From an uncultured Oscillospiraceae bacterium (GTDB lineage Bacteria > Bacillota > Clostridia > Oscillospirales > Oscillospiraceae): a stretch of 64,000 nucleotides of DNA. Under the pieces are notes generated by a model. It had not been told where the DNA came from and ran no database searches. It saw nothing but the letters and a program-made list of their open reading frames with translations. The translations under genes and the position numbers were made by a program. The stretch lies in NCBI GenBank assembly GCA_910587645.1, contig CAJUNA010000024.1:29948-93947 (forward strand), read 5' to 3'. The first letter of the stretch is position 1. Each line of letters begins with the position of its first letter. Below are positions 1 through 8,312 of the stretch, one piece after another.

Positions 1-705
1 ATTTCCGGCAGCTTTGACCAGGCGGTTAGCCGCATGGGGCAGGTCCTGGCCATCACCGGCCGGGTCATTCCGGTCACCACCAGCAATGTGCAGTTGGAAG
101 CGGAATTTGAAAACGGCGTAAAGGTGCTGGGGGAATCTAAGATCTTCTTCTGCAAAAAGCGGGAGGACTGCCGCATCCGCCGGGTGCGGCTGCTGCCGGA
201 ACGTCCACCGGCCTTGGAAGCGGCTCTGGAAGCTATCCGGGAAGCGGACATGATCCTCCTGGGACCGGGCAGCCTCTATACCAGCATCATTCCCAACCTC
301 CTGGTGGATGGCGTTGCCGGTGCCATCGCGGCGTCCAGCGCCATAAAGATCTATATTGCTAACGTCATGACCCAGGAAGGAGAGACAGAGGGCTACACCA
401 ACGCCGACCACATCCGCGCCCTGTTCCAGCACTCCTGCCCAAACCTGTTCCGTCTGTGCCTGGTCAACTCCTCCGCCATCCCCCAGGAAGTCCTGGACCG
501 CTACGCCCAGGAGGGCGCGGAGCAGCTCCGCTTTGATAAGGCCAAATGCGGGGCGCTGGGAGTTGAACTGGTCAGCCGCCCAGTTTCGGCGGTGCGGGAC
601 GGTTATGTGCGCCATGACAGCGAGCTGCTGGCTGCCGCCCTGCTGGAGCTTCACGCCCAGCGCAGCGTCCGCATTGCGGGTCTCGGGCGGTACCGGTCGG
701 AGTAA
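1..705 (+). CDS. yvcK: YvcK/CofD-like gluconeogenesis factor (3' part)
   Basis: The gene is cut by the left window edge; the frame is open from base 1. The visible 234 residues match the C-terminal half of the YvcK/YbhK family, a CofD-like fold that binds UDP-sugars and is needed for growth on gluconeogenic carbon sources and for normal cell wall synthesis in Bacillus. The segment around GPGSLYTSIIPNLL is the family's phosphate-binding loop, followed by IYIANVMTQEGET. In Firmicutes the usual neighbours are rapZ and whiA; whiA does not follow here, so the cluster ends at this gene. The family call is firm; the role is from family knowledge. Confidence 0.88.
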   Translation: MSGSFDQAVSRMGQVLAITGRVIPVTTSNVQLEAEFENGVKVLGESKIFFCKKREDCRIRRVRLLPERPPALEAALEAIREADMILLGPGSLYTSIIPNLLVDGVAGAIAASSAIKIYIANVMTQEGETEGYTNADHIRALFQHSCPNLFRLCLVNSSAIPQEVLDRYAQEGAEQLRFDKAKCGALGVELVSRPVSAVRDGYVRHDSELLAAALLELHAQRSVRIAGLGRYRSE

Positions 706-737
706 ACGTCTGGCGGTTAAGGAGGTATGCCCGGAAT

Positions 738-960
738 ATGAGCTCCATCATGCTGTTTGCGCCCAGCCCCCCCCCATGGAAGAAGCCGCGTTTCCGCCGG
801 ACTTCACAATTCATATGGACATCCATATTGGAGTGGGTATACACCCCTGGAAGGGCGGAACGGCTGCTGGAATACATACGGGGACAGTTGGCGCCCAGGG
901 ATGAAATAGAATTTTGGCGTATCTGGCAGGATATGGATTTCGGCCATAGGGTTTTGTCTC
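738..960 (+). pseudogene. degenerate small ORF with a C9 tract
   Basis: A good ribosome binding site (AAGGAGGT at about 719-726) precedes an ATG at 738. The first codons read MSSIMLFAPSPP, then the frame passes through nine consecutive C bases (about 767-775). After the tract the protein-like reading switches to another frame (MEEAAFPPDFTIHMDI) and returns near 832 to the first frame (VYTPGRAERLLEYIRGQLAP, then EIEFWRIWQDMDFGH). This looks like a short gene of about 70 codons with two compensating frameshifts and no stop of its own before the next gene. I do not recognise the family. A sequencing or assembly error in the homopolymer is the alternative. Confidence 0.35.
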
Positions 961-962
961 AC

Positions 963-991
963 TTGACAAAACATATTGTAAATGCTACACT
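963..991 (+). promoter_or_regulatory. sigma-A promoter for the cysteine desulfidase gene
   Basis: TTGACA at 963-968 and TACACT at 986-991 are separated by 17 bases, about 40 bases before the next start codon. It overlaps the end of the degenerate ORF, so that ORF is probably not part of the downstream coding sequence. Confidence 0.6.
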
Positions 992-1031
992 TTCTATGGG
1001 CTATTTCGCCAAAAAAGAGAGGAGAGCCAAC

Positions 1032-2324
1032 ATGGAAAAAACTGATCCCCGCTACCCCCATTTTGTCCAAATCCTCCGGGAAGAGCTTGTCCCCGCCATG
1101 GGCTGCACGGAGCCGATCGCCATTGCCTATGGCGCGGCCAAGGCACGGGAGGTTCTGGGATGCCTGCCGGATCGTATCCTGGTGGAAGCCAGCGGCAATA
1201 TCATCAAAAACGTGAAAAGCGTGGTGGTTCCCAATACCGGCGGGCTTAAGGGCATCGAAGCCGCGGCGGCGGCAGGTGCCGTAGCCGGCGATGCTGGGAA
1301 GATCCTGGAGGTCATTTCCGCCGTCACAGATGAACAGAAGGTGGAAATCCGGAACTATCTTTCCGGTCATGAGATTAAGGTGAAGCCAGCGGCGGGGGAA
1401 GTCATTTTTGATATTATCCTCACCTTATGGGCGGGGGAGGACTGTGTCCGGCTTCGGATTGCGGACTACCATACCAATATCGTCCTCATTGAGAAAAACG
1501 GGGAAGCGTTGCTCAAATGCGGTACGGTGGTAGCTTCCGGCGGCGCAGCCAGCGGCCTGACAGACCGGAGCTGCCTGACGGTGGACGCGATTGTGGACTT
1601 TGTGGATACCATGGACGTGGAGGATGTCCGGCCCATGGTGGAGCGGCAGCTCGCGTATAACTGCGCCATCGCCGGGGAGGGGATGGCCCACGACTGGGGC
1701 GCCAATATCGGCAAGGTCCTGCGGGAATACTACGGTGAGGACGTGAAGGTCCGGGCGCGGTATATGGCGGCAGCGGGATCCGATGCCCGCATGAGCGGCT
1801 GTGAGATGCCCGTCATCATTGTCTCTGGAAGCGGGAACCAGGGTATTACCGCCTCCGTCCCAGTGGCGGAGTATGCCAAGGAGCTGGGCGTGAGCCACGA
1901 GAAGCTGCTTCGCGCGGTAGCCCTCAGCGATTTGCTGACCATCCACATGAAAACGGGCATAGGCCGCTTAAGCGCCTATTGCGGGGCGGTCAGCGCAGGC
2001 TGCGCTGCCGGCGGCGCGATTGCCTACCTCCACGGCGGAGGGCGGCGGGAGGTAGCCCATACGCTGGTCAACGCCCTAGCCACCATTTCCGGCATGATCT
2101 GCGATGGGGCCAAGCCCTCCTGCGCGGCGAAAATTGCCGCCGCCGTGGACGCGGGCGTTTTGGGCTACCATATGTTCCGCAGCGGCCAGCAGTTCCGGGG
2201 CGGCGAAGGCATCGTCACCAAGGGCGTGGAAGAGACCATCGCCAACATCGGCCGTCTGGGCCGGGTAGGGATGCGGGAGACCGACAAGGTCATTATCCGG
2301 ATCATGACCGGGGACGAGGACTGA
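1032..2324 (+). CDS. cyuA: L-cysteine desulfidase / UPF0597 family Fe-S lyase
   Basis: The 430-residue protein belongs to the CyuA/YhaM (UPF0597, L-serine dehydratase alpha-like) family. Characterised members break L-cysteine to pyruvate, sulfide and ammonia using an oxygen-sensitive [4Fe-4S] cluster. The N-terminal MGCTEP motif puts a cysteine at residue 25, and further conserved-looking cysteines occur at 257 (SGCEMP), 357 and 364 (CDGAKPSC); these are the likely cluster ligands. The ATG at 1032 is chosen because the family begins there and because a promoter and a GAGAGGAGA ribosome binding site precede it, although the frame is open further upstream. The gene is monocistronic. Serine as substrate cannot be excluded. 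Confidence 0.85.
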   Translation: MEKTDPRYPHFVQILREELVPAMGCTEPIAIAYGAAKAREVLGCLPDRILVEASGNIIKNVKSVVVPNTGGLKGIEAAAAAGAVAGDAGKILEVISAVTDEQKVEIRNYLSGHEIKVKPAAGEVIFDIILTLWAGEDCVRLRIADYHTNIVLIEKNGEALLKCGTVVASGGAASGLTDRSCLTVDAIVDFVDTMDVEDVRPMVERQLAYNCAIAGEGMAHDWGANIGKVLREYYGEDVKVRARYMAAAGSDARMSGCEMPVIIVSGSGNQGITASVPVAEYAKELGVSHEKLLRAVALSDLLTIHMKTGIGRLSAYCGAVSAGCAAGGAIAYLHGGGRREVAHTLVNALATISGMICDGAKPSCAAKIAAAVDAGVLGYHMFRSGQQFRGGEGIVTKGVEETIANIGRLGRVGMRETDKVIIRIMTGDED

Positions 2325-2357
2325 TCTGGGCGGCTGCTACCGTGAGACTGTTTTTAT

Positions 2358-2399
2358 CCAGGGGATGGAGGAGTATGTACGCACCCCTCCATCCCCTGG
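2358..2399. repeat. perfect 14-bp inverted repeat
   Basis: CCAGGGGATGGAGG at 2358-2371 is repeated in inverse at 2386-2399 around a 14-base loop. It follows the desulfidase stop codon but lacks a T tract on the plus strand, so it is not a clear intrinsic terminator. Confidence 0.6.
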
Positions 2400-2476
2400 C
2401 ACCATGTATGCGGAAGCACTGTGTCTCCCGTTTTTGGGGACCTGTGTTTTTTCCGGCCAAATATTGCGGTACGCCA

Positions 2477-2505
2477 TTGACTGCGCTATCCCACTGTGCT
2501 AGAAT
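2477..2505 (+). promoter_or_regulatory. sigma-A promoter for nfnAB
   Basis: TTGACT at 2477-2482 and TAGAAT at 2500-2505 with a 17-base spacer, about 70 bases before the nfnA start. Confidence 0.6.
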
Positions 2506-2572
2506 AAGAAATGTATGCGGATACCATACGCCCCAGAGGAGAAACCGAATCTAAGTGGAAAGAGGAAACACT

Positions 2573-3415
2573 ATGTATCGGATCGTAAAAAAACGGGTTT
2601 TAAACCCTACCGTCACGCTGATGGAAATCGAGGCCCCCGCCGTGGCGCGGAAGTGCGAGCCTGGCCAGTTCATCATCCTCCGGGTGGATGAGAACGGCGA
2701 GCGCATCCCCCTGACCATCGCGGCCTATGACCGCGAGGCCGGTACCGTCACCATTATTTTCCAGATTGTAGGCGCTACCACCGAAAAGCTCAACCACAAG
2801 GAGCAGGGCGAGTACATCCAGGACTTCGTTGGCCCCCTGGGCAAGGCCACTGAGACCGAAGGCCTCCACCGCGTGGCCGTCATCGGCGGCGGCGTGGGCA
2901 CCGCTATCGCCTATCCCGTGGCTAAGAAGCTCCATGACGATGGGTGCCATGTGGACCTGATCGTGGGCTTCCGTAACAAGGATCTCATTATCCTCAAGGA
3001 GGAGTTCGAGGCCGCCAGCACCAACCTTATCATCGGTACCGATGACGGCTCCTACGGCAAAAAGGCCCTGGTCACCGACCTGCTCAAGGAGCAGATTGAA
3101 GCCGGCGTCAAGTATGACCGCGTCATTGCCATTGGCCCGGTCATCATGATGAAATTCGTCTGCCTGCTCACCAAGGAGTACAACATTCCTACCGTGGTCA
3201 GCATGAACCCCATCATGATCGACGGCACTGGTATGTGCGGCGGCTGCCGGCTGAGCGTAGGCGGCGAGACGAAATTCGCCTGCGTGGACGGCCCCGAGTT
3301 CGATGGGCACCTGGTGGACTTTGACGAGTCCATGGCCCGCGGCGCCATGTACCGGGACTTCGAGCTTCACGCAAGAGAGGAAACTTGCAATCTGTTCAAG
3401 CAGGAGGTAAAGTGA
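2573..3415 (+). CDS. nfnA: NADH-dependent reduced ferredoxin:NADP+ oxidoreductase subunit A
   Basis: This 280-residue flavoprotein (also annotated sulfide dehydrogenase subunit alpha or ferredoxin-NADP reductase) carries an FAD/NAD-binding ferredoxin-reductase fold and a C-terminal [2Fe-2S] site with cysteines at about 222, 225 and 237 (MCGGCRLSVGG). Together with NfnB it bifurcates electrons between NADPH, NAD+ and ferredoxin in the cytoplasm of anaerobes. ATG 2573 is preferred over GTG 2555 because AGAGGA lies just upstream and family members begin MYRI. It is followed by nfnB with one base between the stop and start, so the two are translationally coupled. Confidence 0.92.
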   Translation: MYRIVKKRVLNPTVTLMEIEAPAVARKCEPGQFIILRVDENGERIPLTIAAYDREAGTVTIIFQIVGATTEKLNHKEQGEYIQDFVGPLGKATETEGLHRVAVIGGGVGTAIAYPVAKKLHDDGCHVDLIVGFRNKDLIILKEEFEAASTNLIIGTDDGSYGKKALVTDLLKEQIEAGVKYDRVIAIGPVIMMKFVCLLTKEYNIPTVVSMNPIMIDGTGMCGGCRLSVGGETKFACVDGPEFDGHLVDFDESMARGAMYRDFELHAREETCNLFKQEVK

Positions 3416-3416
3416 T

Positions 3417-4835
3417 ATGGCTAATATGCGTCCAGATAAAAATCCCATGCCCCATCAGGATCCCGTGGTCCGCAGCGGCAACTTTGAAGAGGTAGCCCTG
3501 GGCTACACCAAAGAGCAGGCCATCGATGAAGCGCAACGCTGCCTGAACTGCAAGAATATGCCCTGCGTCTCCGGGTGCCCTGTGAAGATTCATATTCCTG
3601 AGTTTATCGCTAAGGTAGCCGAAGGCGATTTTGAAGCCGCCTACCAGATTATTGCCCAGGACAGCGCCCTGCCCGCCGTCTGCGGCCGGGTCTGCCCCCA
3701 GGAGACCCAGTGCGAAAGCAAATGCGTGCGCGGCATCAAGCACGAGAGCGTGGGCATCGGCCGCCTGGAACGCTTCGTGGCCGACTGGCACAACGCCAAC
3801 TCTACCGAAAAGCCTGTTAAGCCCGCGCCTAACGGCCATAAGGTGGCTGTGATTGGCTCTGGCCCCTCCGGCCTGACCTGCGCGGGCGACCTGGCCCGGA
3901 AGGGGTACGAGGTCACCGTCTATGAGGCCCTCCACCTGGCGGGCGGCGTGTTGGTGTATGGCATTCCCGAGTTCCGTCTGCCTAAGGCCATTGTCCAGAA
4001 GGAAGTGGACGGGCTGAAGGCCCTTGGCGTCAAGGTCGAGACCAACGTGGTGGTAGGCCGCTCGATTACTATTGACGAGCTGATGGAGCAGGAGGGCTTC
4101 GAAGCCGTATTCATCGGCTCTGGCGCGGGCCTGCCCATGTTTATGCATATCCCCGGCGAGAACCTGAAGGGCGTTTATTCCGCCAACGAGTTCCTGACCC
4201 GCATCAACCTGATGAAGGCGTACAAGGAAGGCTCCGACACCCCCATCATGCCCCTTAAGGGCAAGAAGGTGGCCGTGGTCGGCGGCGGAAACGTGGCTAT
4301 GGACGCCGCCCGCTGCTCCCGCCGTCTGGGTGCGGATGTTTATATCATCTACCGCCGCTCTGAGGCCGAGCTGCCCGCCCGTGCCGAGGAAGTGGAGCAC
4401 GCCAAGGAAGAGGGCATCATCTTCAAGACCCTCAACAACCCCACCGAAATCCTGGGCTACAATAACCCCGAGGACAAACGCGACCCGAAGAACGGCTCTG
4501 TCTGCGGCCTGAAGTGTGTGGAGATGGAGTTGGGCGAGCCTGACGCGTCCGGCCGCCGCCGCCCCATCGTCAAAGAGGGCAGCGAGTTCGAGATGGAGAT
4601 GGACTGCGTCATCATGGCCCTTGGCACCAGCCCCAACCCGCTCATCAAGTCCACTACCAAGGGCTTGGAGATCAACAAGCGGGGCGGCATCATTGTCAAT
4701 GAGGACGGCCTGACCAGCCGCGAGGCTGTGTATGCCGGCGGCGATGCCGTCACCGGCGCGGCGACTGTCATCCTGGCTATGGGCGCGGGCAAGACCGCTG
4801 CCAGCGCCATCGATGAGTACCTGGCTAAGAAGTAA
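3417..4835 (+). CDS. nfnB: NADPH-dependent glutamate synthase-like / Nfn subunit B
   Basis: The 472-residue protein is of the small-subunit GltD/NfnB type. The N-terminus has two cysteine clusters for [4Fe-4S] centres (CLNCKNMPC at about 41-49 and CGRVCPQETQCESKC at about 89-103), then an FAD-binding Rossmann motif (VIGSGPSGLTCAG, near 144) and an NADPH-binding motif (VAVVGGGNVAMDAA, near 283). Homologues may be annotated gltA, but the coupling to NfnA identifies the bifurcating transhydrogenase. The ribosome binding site CAGGAGG overlaps the end of nfnA. An intrinsic terminator follows. Confidence 0.92.
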   Translation: MANMRPDKNPMPHQDPVVRSGNFEEVALGYTKEQAIDEAQRCLNCKNMPCVSGCPVKIHIPEFIAKVAEGDFEAAYQIIAQDSALPAVCGRVCPQETQCESKCVRGIKHESVGIGRLERFVADWHNANSTEKPVKPAPNGHKVAVIGSGPSGLTCAGDLARKGYEVTVYEALHLAGGVLVYGIPEFRLPKAIVQKEVDGLKALGVKVETNVVVGRSITIDELMEQEGFEAVFIGSGAGLPMFMHIPGENLKGVYSANEFLTRINLMKAYKEGSDTPIMPLKGKKVAVVGGGNVAMDAARCSRRLGADVYIIYRRSEAELPARAEEVEHAKEEGIIFKTLNNPTEILGYNNPEDKRDPKNGSVCGLKCVEMELGEPDASGRRRPIVKEGSEFEMEMDCVIMALGTSPNPLIKSTTKGLEINKRGGIIVNEDGLTSREAVYAGGDAVTGAATVILAMGAGKTAASAIDEYLAKK

Positions 4836-4852
4836 ATCCCTACATAGTGCAA

Positions 4853-4887
4853 AGGTCTCTCCGGATGTCTCCGGGGAGGCCTTTTTT
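4853..4887 (+). terminator. intrinsic terminator after nfnB
   Basis: AGGTCTCTCCGG at 4853-4864 pairs with CCGGGGAGGCCT at 4871-4882 (two wobble pairs) around a 6-base loop; the run of T continues to 4887. Confidence 0.8.
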
Positions 4888-4912
4888 CACTGGGTTTTTG
4901 CGGAGTTCTCCC

Positions 4913-4941
4913 TTGCTTTTTCCGGCAAACCAGGATATACT
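4913..4941 (+). promoter_or_regulatory. sigma-A promoter for the ymdB operon
   Basis: TTGCTT at 4913-4918 and TATACT at 4936-4941 with 17 bases between, followed by AAGGGAGGT before the ymdB start. Confidence 0.55.
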
Positions 4942-4968
4942 ATTTTTTAATACAAGGGAGGTCCCGAC

Positions 4969-5742
4969 ATGATTTTACGTATCTTGGCCGTTGGCGATGT
5001 GGTGGGCGAGCAGGGGCTTGCCCACTTGGAACAGAACCTCAGGCCGCTCAAACGGCTCAAGGCCATTGACTTTACTGTGGTGAACGGTGAGAATGCCGCC
5101 GTTACCGGCATTACCCCGGAGCAGGCGGACCGGCTCTATGCCGCCGGGGCGGACGTGGTGACCCTGGGCAACCATACCTTCGGCAAGCCGCAGACCGCCG
5201 CCCGGCTGGAGGATGACCCCTATCTGCTGCGGCCGGCCAACTACACGGGCCGCGCGCCGGGAAAGGGCTGGGGCGTTTATGACTGCGGCCGGTTTCAAAT
5301 CGGCGTGATGAACCTGATTGGACGCTGCGGGCTGGATTTTAACGCGGATAACCCGTTTTTGACCGCCAGCAGGATTTTAAAGGCGGACAAGCCCCTGTTT
5401 ACGCTGGTGGACTTCCACGCGGAAGCTACCAGCGAGAAGCTGGCGATGGCCTACCACCTGGACGGGCGGGTCTCCGCCATCTGGGGGACCCATACCCATG
5501 TGCCTACCGCCGACGAGCGGGTGTTTCCCAATGGCACCGGGTATATCAGCGACCTGGGGATGACCGGACCCGTGGAAAGCGTTCTGGGCATCCGCCCGGA
5601 GCAGAGCGTGGAACAGTTTTTAGGCGGCCTGCCGGGGCGGTACCAGGTGCCGGACGGGCCGTGCAAAATGCAGGGGGCGGTGTTCGGGCTGGACAGCCAT
5701 ACCGGCCTGTGCGTGGAAGTGGAAAGGATCGACATACGATGA
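4969..5742 (+). CDS. ymdB: YmdB-family metallophosphoesterase
   Basis: The 257-residue protein matches the YmdB family (TIGR00282), dinuclear-metal phosphodiesterases that in Bacillus hydrolyse 2',3'-cyclic nucleotides and influence biofilm and sporulation gene expression. Metal-binding motifs are visible in order: GDVVGEQG near residue 8, NGEN near 39, LGNHTF near 65, DFHAEATSEK near 149 and GTHTHVPTAD near 172. The length is typical. Its TGA overlaps the next ATG (ATGA), so it is coupled to the ASCH gene. The usual neighbour rny (RNase Y) is absent here. Confidence 0.9.
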   Translation: MILRILAVGDVVGEQGLAHLEQNLRPLKRLKAIDFTVVNGENAAVTGITPEQADRLYAAGADVVTLGNHTFGKPQTAARLEDDPYLLRPANYTGRAPGKGWGVYDCGRFQIGVMNLIGRCGLDFNADNPFLTASRILKADKPLFTLVDFHAEATSEKLAMAYHLDGRVSAIWGTHTHVPTADERVFPNGTGYISDLGMTGPVESVLGIRPEQSVEQFLGGLPGRYQVPDGPCKMQGAVFGLDSHTGLCVEVERIDIR

Positions 5743-6200
5743 CGGGTGAACAGATGTGGCGGGACTTCGCGGCGGCGCGGGGCCTGCCGGAGGATACGCC
5801 TTACGAAGCCTGGGCCTTTGGCGGTGATCCAGACAAGCTGGCGGCGCTGGTGCTGGACGGCGTTAAGACGGCTACCGCCTCCGCGTACCCCATGTATGCG
5901 CTGGAAAAAGAGCCGCTGCCGGAAGCGGGGGAGTACAGCGTCATCCTGGACAGCCGGGAGCAGGCGGTGTGCGTCGTTTTTACGGAGGACGTGTCGGTGG
6001 TCCCTTTCCGGGAAATCGGCCCGGAACACGCCCGCCGGGAGGGAGAGGGGGATTTGTCCCTGGCCTATTGGCGGGACGTCCATGGGCGGTTCTTTAAGGC
6101 GGACATGGCTGCGTCCGGGCTGGTGTTTGACGAGGATATGCCCGTGGTCTGCGAACGGTTCCGGCTGGTCTGGCCGGAGGAAGGAGGGCGCCATGCCTAA
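5739..6200 (+). CDS. ASCH domain protein
   Basis: The 153-residue protein begins MTGEQMWRDFAAARG and contains the ASCH fold signature, including VKTATASAYPMYALE and the segment CVVFTEDVSVVPFREIG followed by EGDLSLAYWRDVH. ASCH domains are PUA-like and are thought to bind RNA; some members are amidohydrolases acting on N4-acetylcytidine (YqfB). The start overlaps the ymdB stop by ATGA, and its own end overlaps the start of the nuclease gene, so the three genes form a tight operon. The specific substrate cannot be told. Confidence 0.85.
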   Translation: MTGEQMWRDFAAARGLPEDTPYEAWAFGGDPDKLAALVLDGVKTATASAYPMYALEKEPLPEAGEYSVILDSREQAVCVVFTEDVSVVPFREIGPEHARREGEGDLSLAYWRDVHGRFFKADMAASGLVFDEDMPVVCERFRLVWPEEGGRHA

Positions 6201-7287
6201 GATCATACACGCCGCCGACTTCCATCTGGACAGCGCCTTCGGCGGGCTGCCCGTGGAAAAGGCACGGGAACGGCGGCGGGAAAGCCGGGACCTCCTGCGC
6301 CGCCTGGCAGACCTGGCCCGGCAGGAGGAAGCCGAGGTGCTGCTCCTCAGCGGCGACCTCTTTGACGGCGAGCGGGTGTTCCCGGAAACCCTGGAGCGGA
6401 TGGGGGAGGTGCTGGACGAGCTGAACATCCCCGTGTTCATCGCGCCGGGGAACCATGACCCGTATACGCCGATCAGCCCCTATGCCCTCCGGCGGTGGCC
6501 GGAGAATGTGCATATTTTCAGCAAAGACGCCATCGAGGGCGTTGCCCTGCCGGATTTAGGGTGCGTGGTCTACGGCGCGGCCTTTACGGGGCAGGCAAAG
6601 ACGGAACAGGCCTTGGCCGGGTTCTCCGTGCCGGAGGACGGAAAGGTCCATCTGCTGTGCCTCCACGGGGACGTGGGGGGCGTGAACGCCGCGTATGGGC
6701 CTGTCCTGCGGGAGCAGCTTGCCGCCAGCGGCATACAGTATGCCGCTTTGGGACACGTCCACCAGTACAGCGGCGTACAGCAGGACGGAGCCACCGCCTG
6801 GGCTTATCCGGGCTGCCCGGAGGGCAGGGGGTTCGATGAGCTGGGGGACAAAGGCGTCCTGGTTGGCTCTGTGGACAAGGGCGGGGCGCGGCTCCGGTTT
6901 GTGCCGCTGTGCCGCAGGCGCTACCGCATCCTGGAAGCCGATGTGACGGACCGCTCCCCGCGGGAAGCCCTGGAAGCTGTTGCGCCGGAGACGGCGGCGG
7001 AGGATATCTGCCGGATAGTCTTTACCGGGGAAGCCGGGGAGCGGGGCGTGGACCTGCCTGCCTTGGAGGGGGCGTACCGGGACCGGTTCTATGCCCTGGA
7101 GCTGCGGGACAAGACGCGGCCCGCCCAGAGCCTTTGGGCCAGGGCGGGGGAGGATTCCCTGCGGGGGCTGTTTTTGCAGTCCATGAAAAGCCGTTACGAT
7201 GCCGCGCCGGACAGTGCGGCTCGAGATGAAATCGCGCTGGCCGTCCGGTTCGGGCTGGCGGCGCTGGATGGGAGAGATTTGGATTGA
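6193..7287 (+). CDS. SbcD/YhaO-type DNA repair exonuclease
   Basis: The 364-residue protein is a calcineurin-like metallophosphoesterase of the Mre11/SbcD/YhaO group. Visible metal motifs are DFHLDSAFGG (near 8), GDLFDG (near 56), GNHDPYTP (near 91), HGDVGG (near 158) and GHVHQ (near 191). Mre11-type enzymes normally pair with a Rad50/SbcC ATPase, and yhaO is normally followed by yhaN; here no such ATPase follows, as asparaginase comes next. The ATG at 6193 has AAGGAGGG directly upstream and overlaps the end of the ASCH gene. The longer open frame upstream of this ATG is not used. Confidence 0.85.
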   Translation: MPKIIHAADFHLDSAFGGLPVEKARERRRESRDLLRRLADLARQEEAEVLLLSGDLFDGERVFPETLERMGEVLDELNIPVFIAPGNHDPYTPISPYALRRWPENVHIFSKDAIEGVALPDLGCVVYGAAFTGQAKTEQALAGFSVPEDGKVHLLCLHGDVGGVNAAYGPVLREQLAASGIQYAALGHVHQYSGVQQDGATAWAYPGCPEGRGFDELGDKGVLVGSVDKGGARLRFVPLCRRRYRILEADVTDRSPREALEAVAPETAAEDICRIVFTGEAGERGVDLPALEGAYRDRFYALELRDKTRPAQSLWARAGEDSLRGLFLQSMKSRYDAAPDSAARDEIALAVRFGLAALDGRDLD

Positions 7288-8282
7288 TGAAAAAAATTCT
7301 GTTAATCGGGACAGGCGGCACAATCGCGTCGGAAATGGGCGAGAACGGCCTGTCTCCCGAGCTGACCAGCGAACAGCTTTTGAAGTACATCCCCGACATT
7401 TCCGGTATTTGCCAGATTTCCTGCCTGCAATTGTTCAGCCTGGACAGCACCAATATCCAGCCGAAGCACTGGGCCAGGGTGGCGGAGGCCATCCGGGCGC
7501 ATTACCGGGAGTTTGACGGGTTCGTCATCTCCCACGGCACCGACACGATGGCCTATACGGCGGCGGGGCTGAGCTACCTGGTTCAGGGAAGCCCTAAGCC
7601 GATCGTGCTGACCGGGGCGCAGAAGCCGATTGGCTTTGAGACCACCGACAGCAAGCAGAACCTCCGGGACGCGGTGACGGTGGCGGCGTCGGATATGGCG
7701 GGGGTGGTGCTGGTGTTTAATGGGAAGATCATCCTAGGCACCCGGGCCAGGAAAACCCACAGCAAAAGCTTTGAAGCCTTTTCCAGCATCAATTATCCCC
7801 TGCTGGGCATGGTGCGGGATGGACGGATCATCCGCTACATCCGCCCCGAAGCCCGGGCCGTACCCCAGTTTTACGACAAAGTCAATCCCGGCGTGGCGCT
7901 GCTGAAGCTGATCCCCGGGACGGACTGCGGCGTGGCGGCGTACTTGCTGGAGCGCAACGATGCGCTGATTATCGAGAGCTTCGGCGTGGGAGGGCTGCCC
8001 ACCTACAAGGCCGGGGACTACTACGAGACGGTGAAGGCCGGGCTGGACGCGGGCAAAACCGTGGTCATGACGACCCAGGTGGAAAACGAGGGCAGCGACC
8101 TGTCCGTGTACCATGTGGGCAGCAGCATCAAGCGGAACCTGCCGATTCTGGAAGCCTACGACATGACGACCGAGGCGGTATGCGCCAAGCTGATGTGGAT
8201 ATTAGGCCAGACCACCGACCGGAATTGGGTGGAGGAGCTATTTTATACCCCGGTGGCTTACGATATTTTGACAGGGAAATAG
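7287..8282 (+). CDS. ansA: type I (cytoplasmic) L-asparaginase
   Basis: The 331-residue protein hydrolyses L-asparagine to aspartate and ammonia. The first catalytic threonine lies in GTGGTIAS (residues 8-15) and the second in SHGTDTMAYTA near residue 81; no signal peptide is present, which fits a cytoplasmic type I enzyme. The ATG at 7287 shares a base with the stop of the nuclease gene; a TTG three bases earlier is an alternative start. A palindromic terminator follows. This is the last gene of the ymdB operon. Confidence 0.92.
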   Translation: MKKILLIGTGGTIASEMGENGLSPELTSEQLLKYIPDISGICQISCLQLFSLDSTNIQPKHWARVAEAIRAHYREFDGFVISHGTDTMAYTAAGLSYLVQGSPKPIVLTGAQKPIGFETTDSKQNLRDAVTVAASDMAGVVLVFNGKIILGTRARKTHSKSFEAFSSINYPLLGMVRDGRIIRYIRPEARAVPQFYDKVNPGVALLKLIPGTDCGVAAYLLERNDALIIESFGVGGLPTYKAGDYYETVKAGLDAGKTVVMTTQVENEGSDLSVYHVGSSIKRNLPILEAYDMTTEAVCAKLMWILGQTTDRNWVEELFYTPVAYDILTGK

Positions 8283-8285
8283 AAA

Positions 8286-8307
8286 ACCGCCCCCGGAAGG
8301 GGGCGGT
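8286..8307. terminator. shared bidirectional terminator
   Basis: ACCGCCCCC (8286-8294) and GGGGGCGGT (8299-8307) form a 9-bp stem with a 4-base loop between convergent genes. The T run is on the minus strand (from the AAAA at 8283-8286), so it mainly serves the minus-strand phosphorylase relic. Confidence 0.7.
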
Positions 8308-8312
8308 GGGCT

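Noticed and set aside
804..1370. 188-codon open frame on the minus strand over the cysteine desulfidase start
   Set aside because: It is antisense to a well-supported gene, has no family resemblance and a composition typical of a shadow frame.
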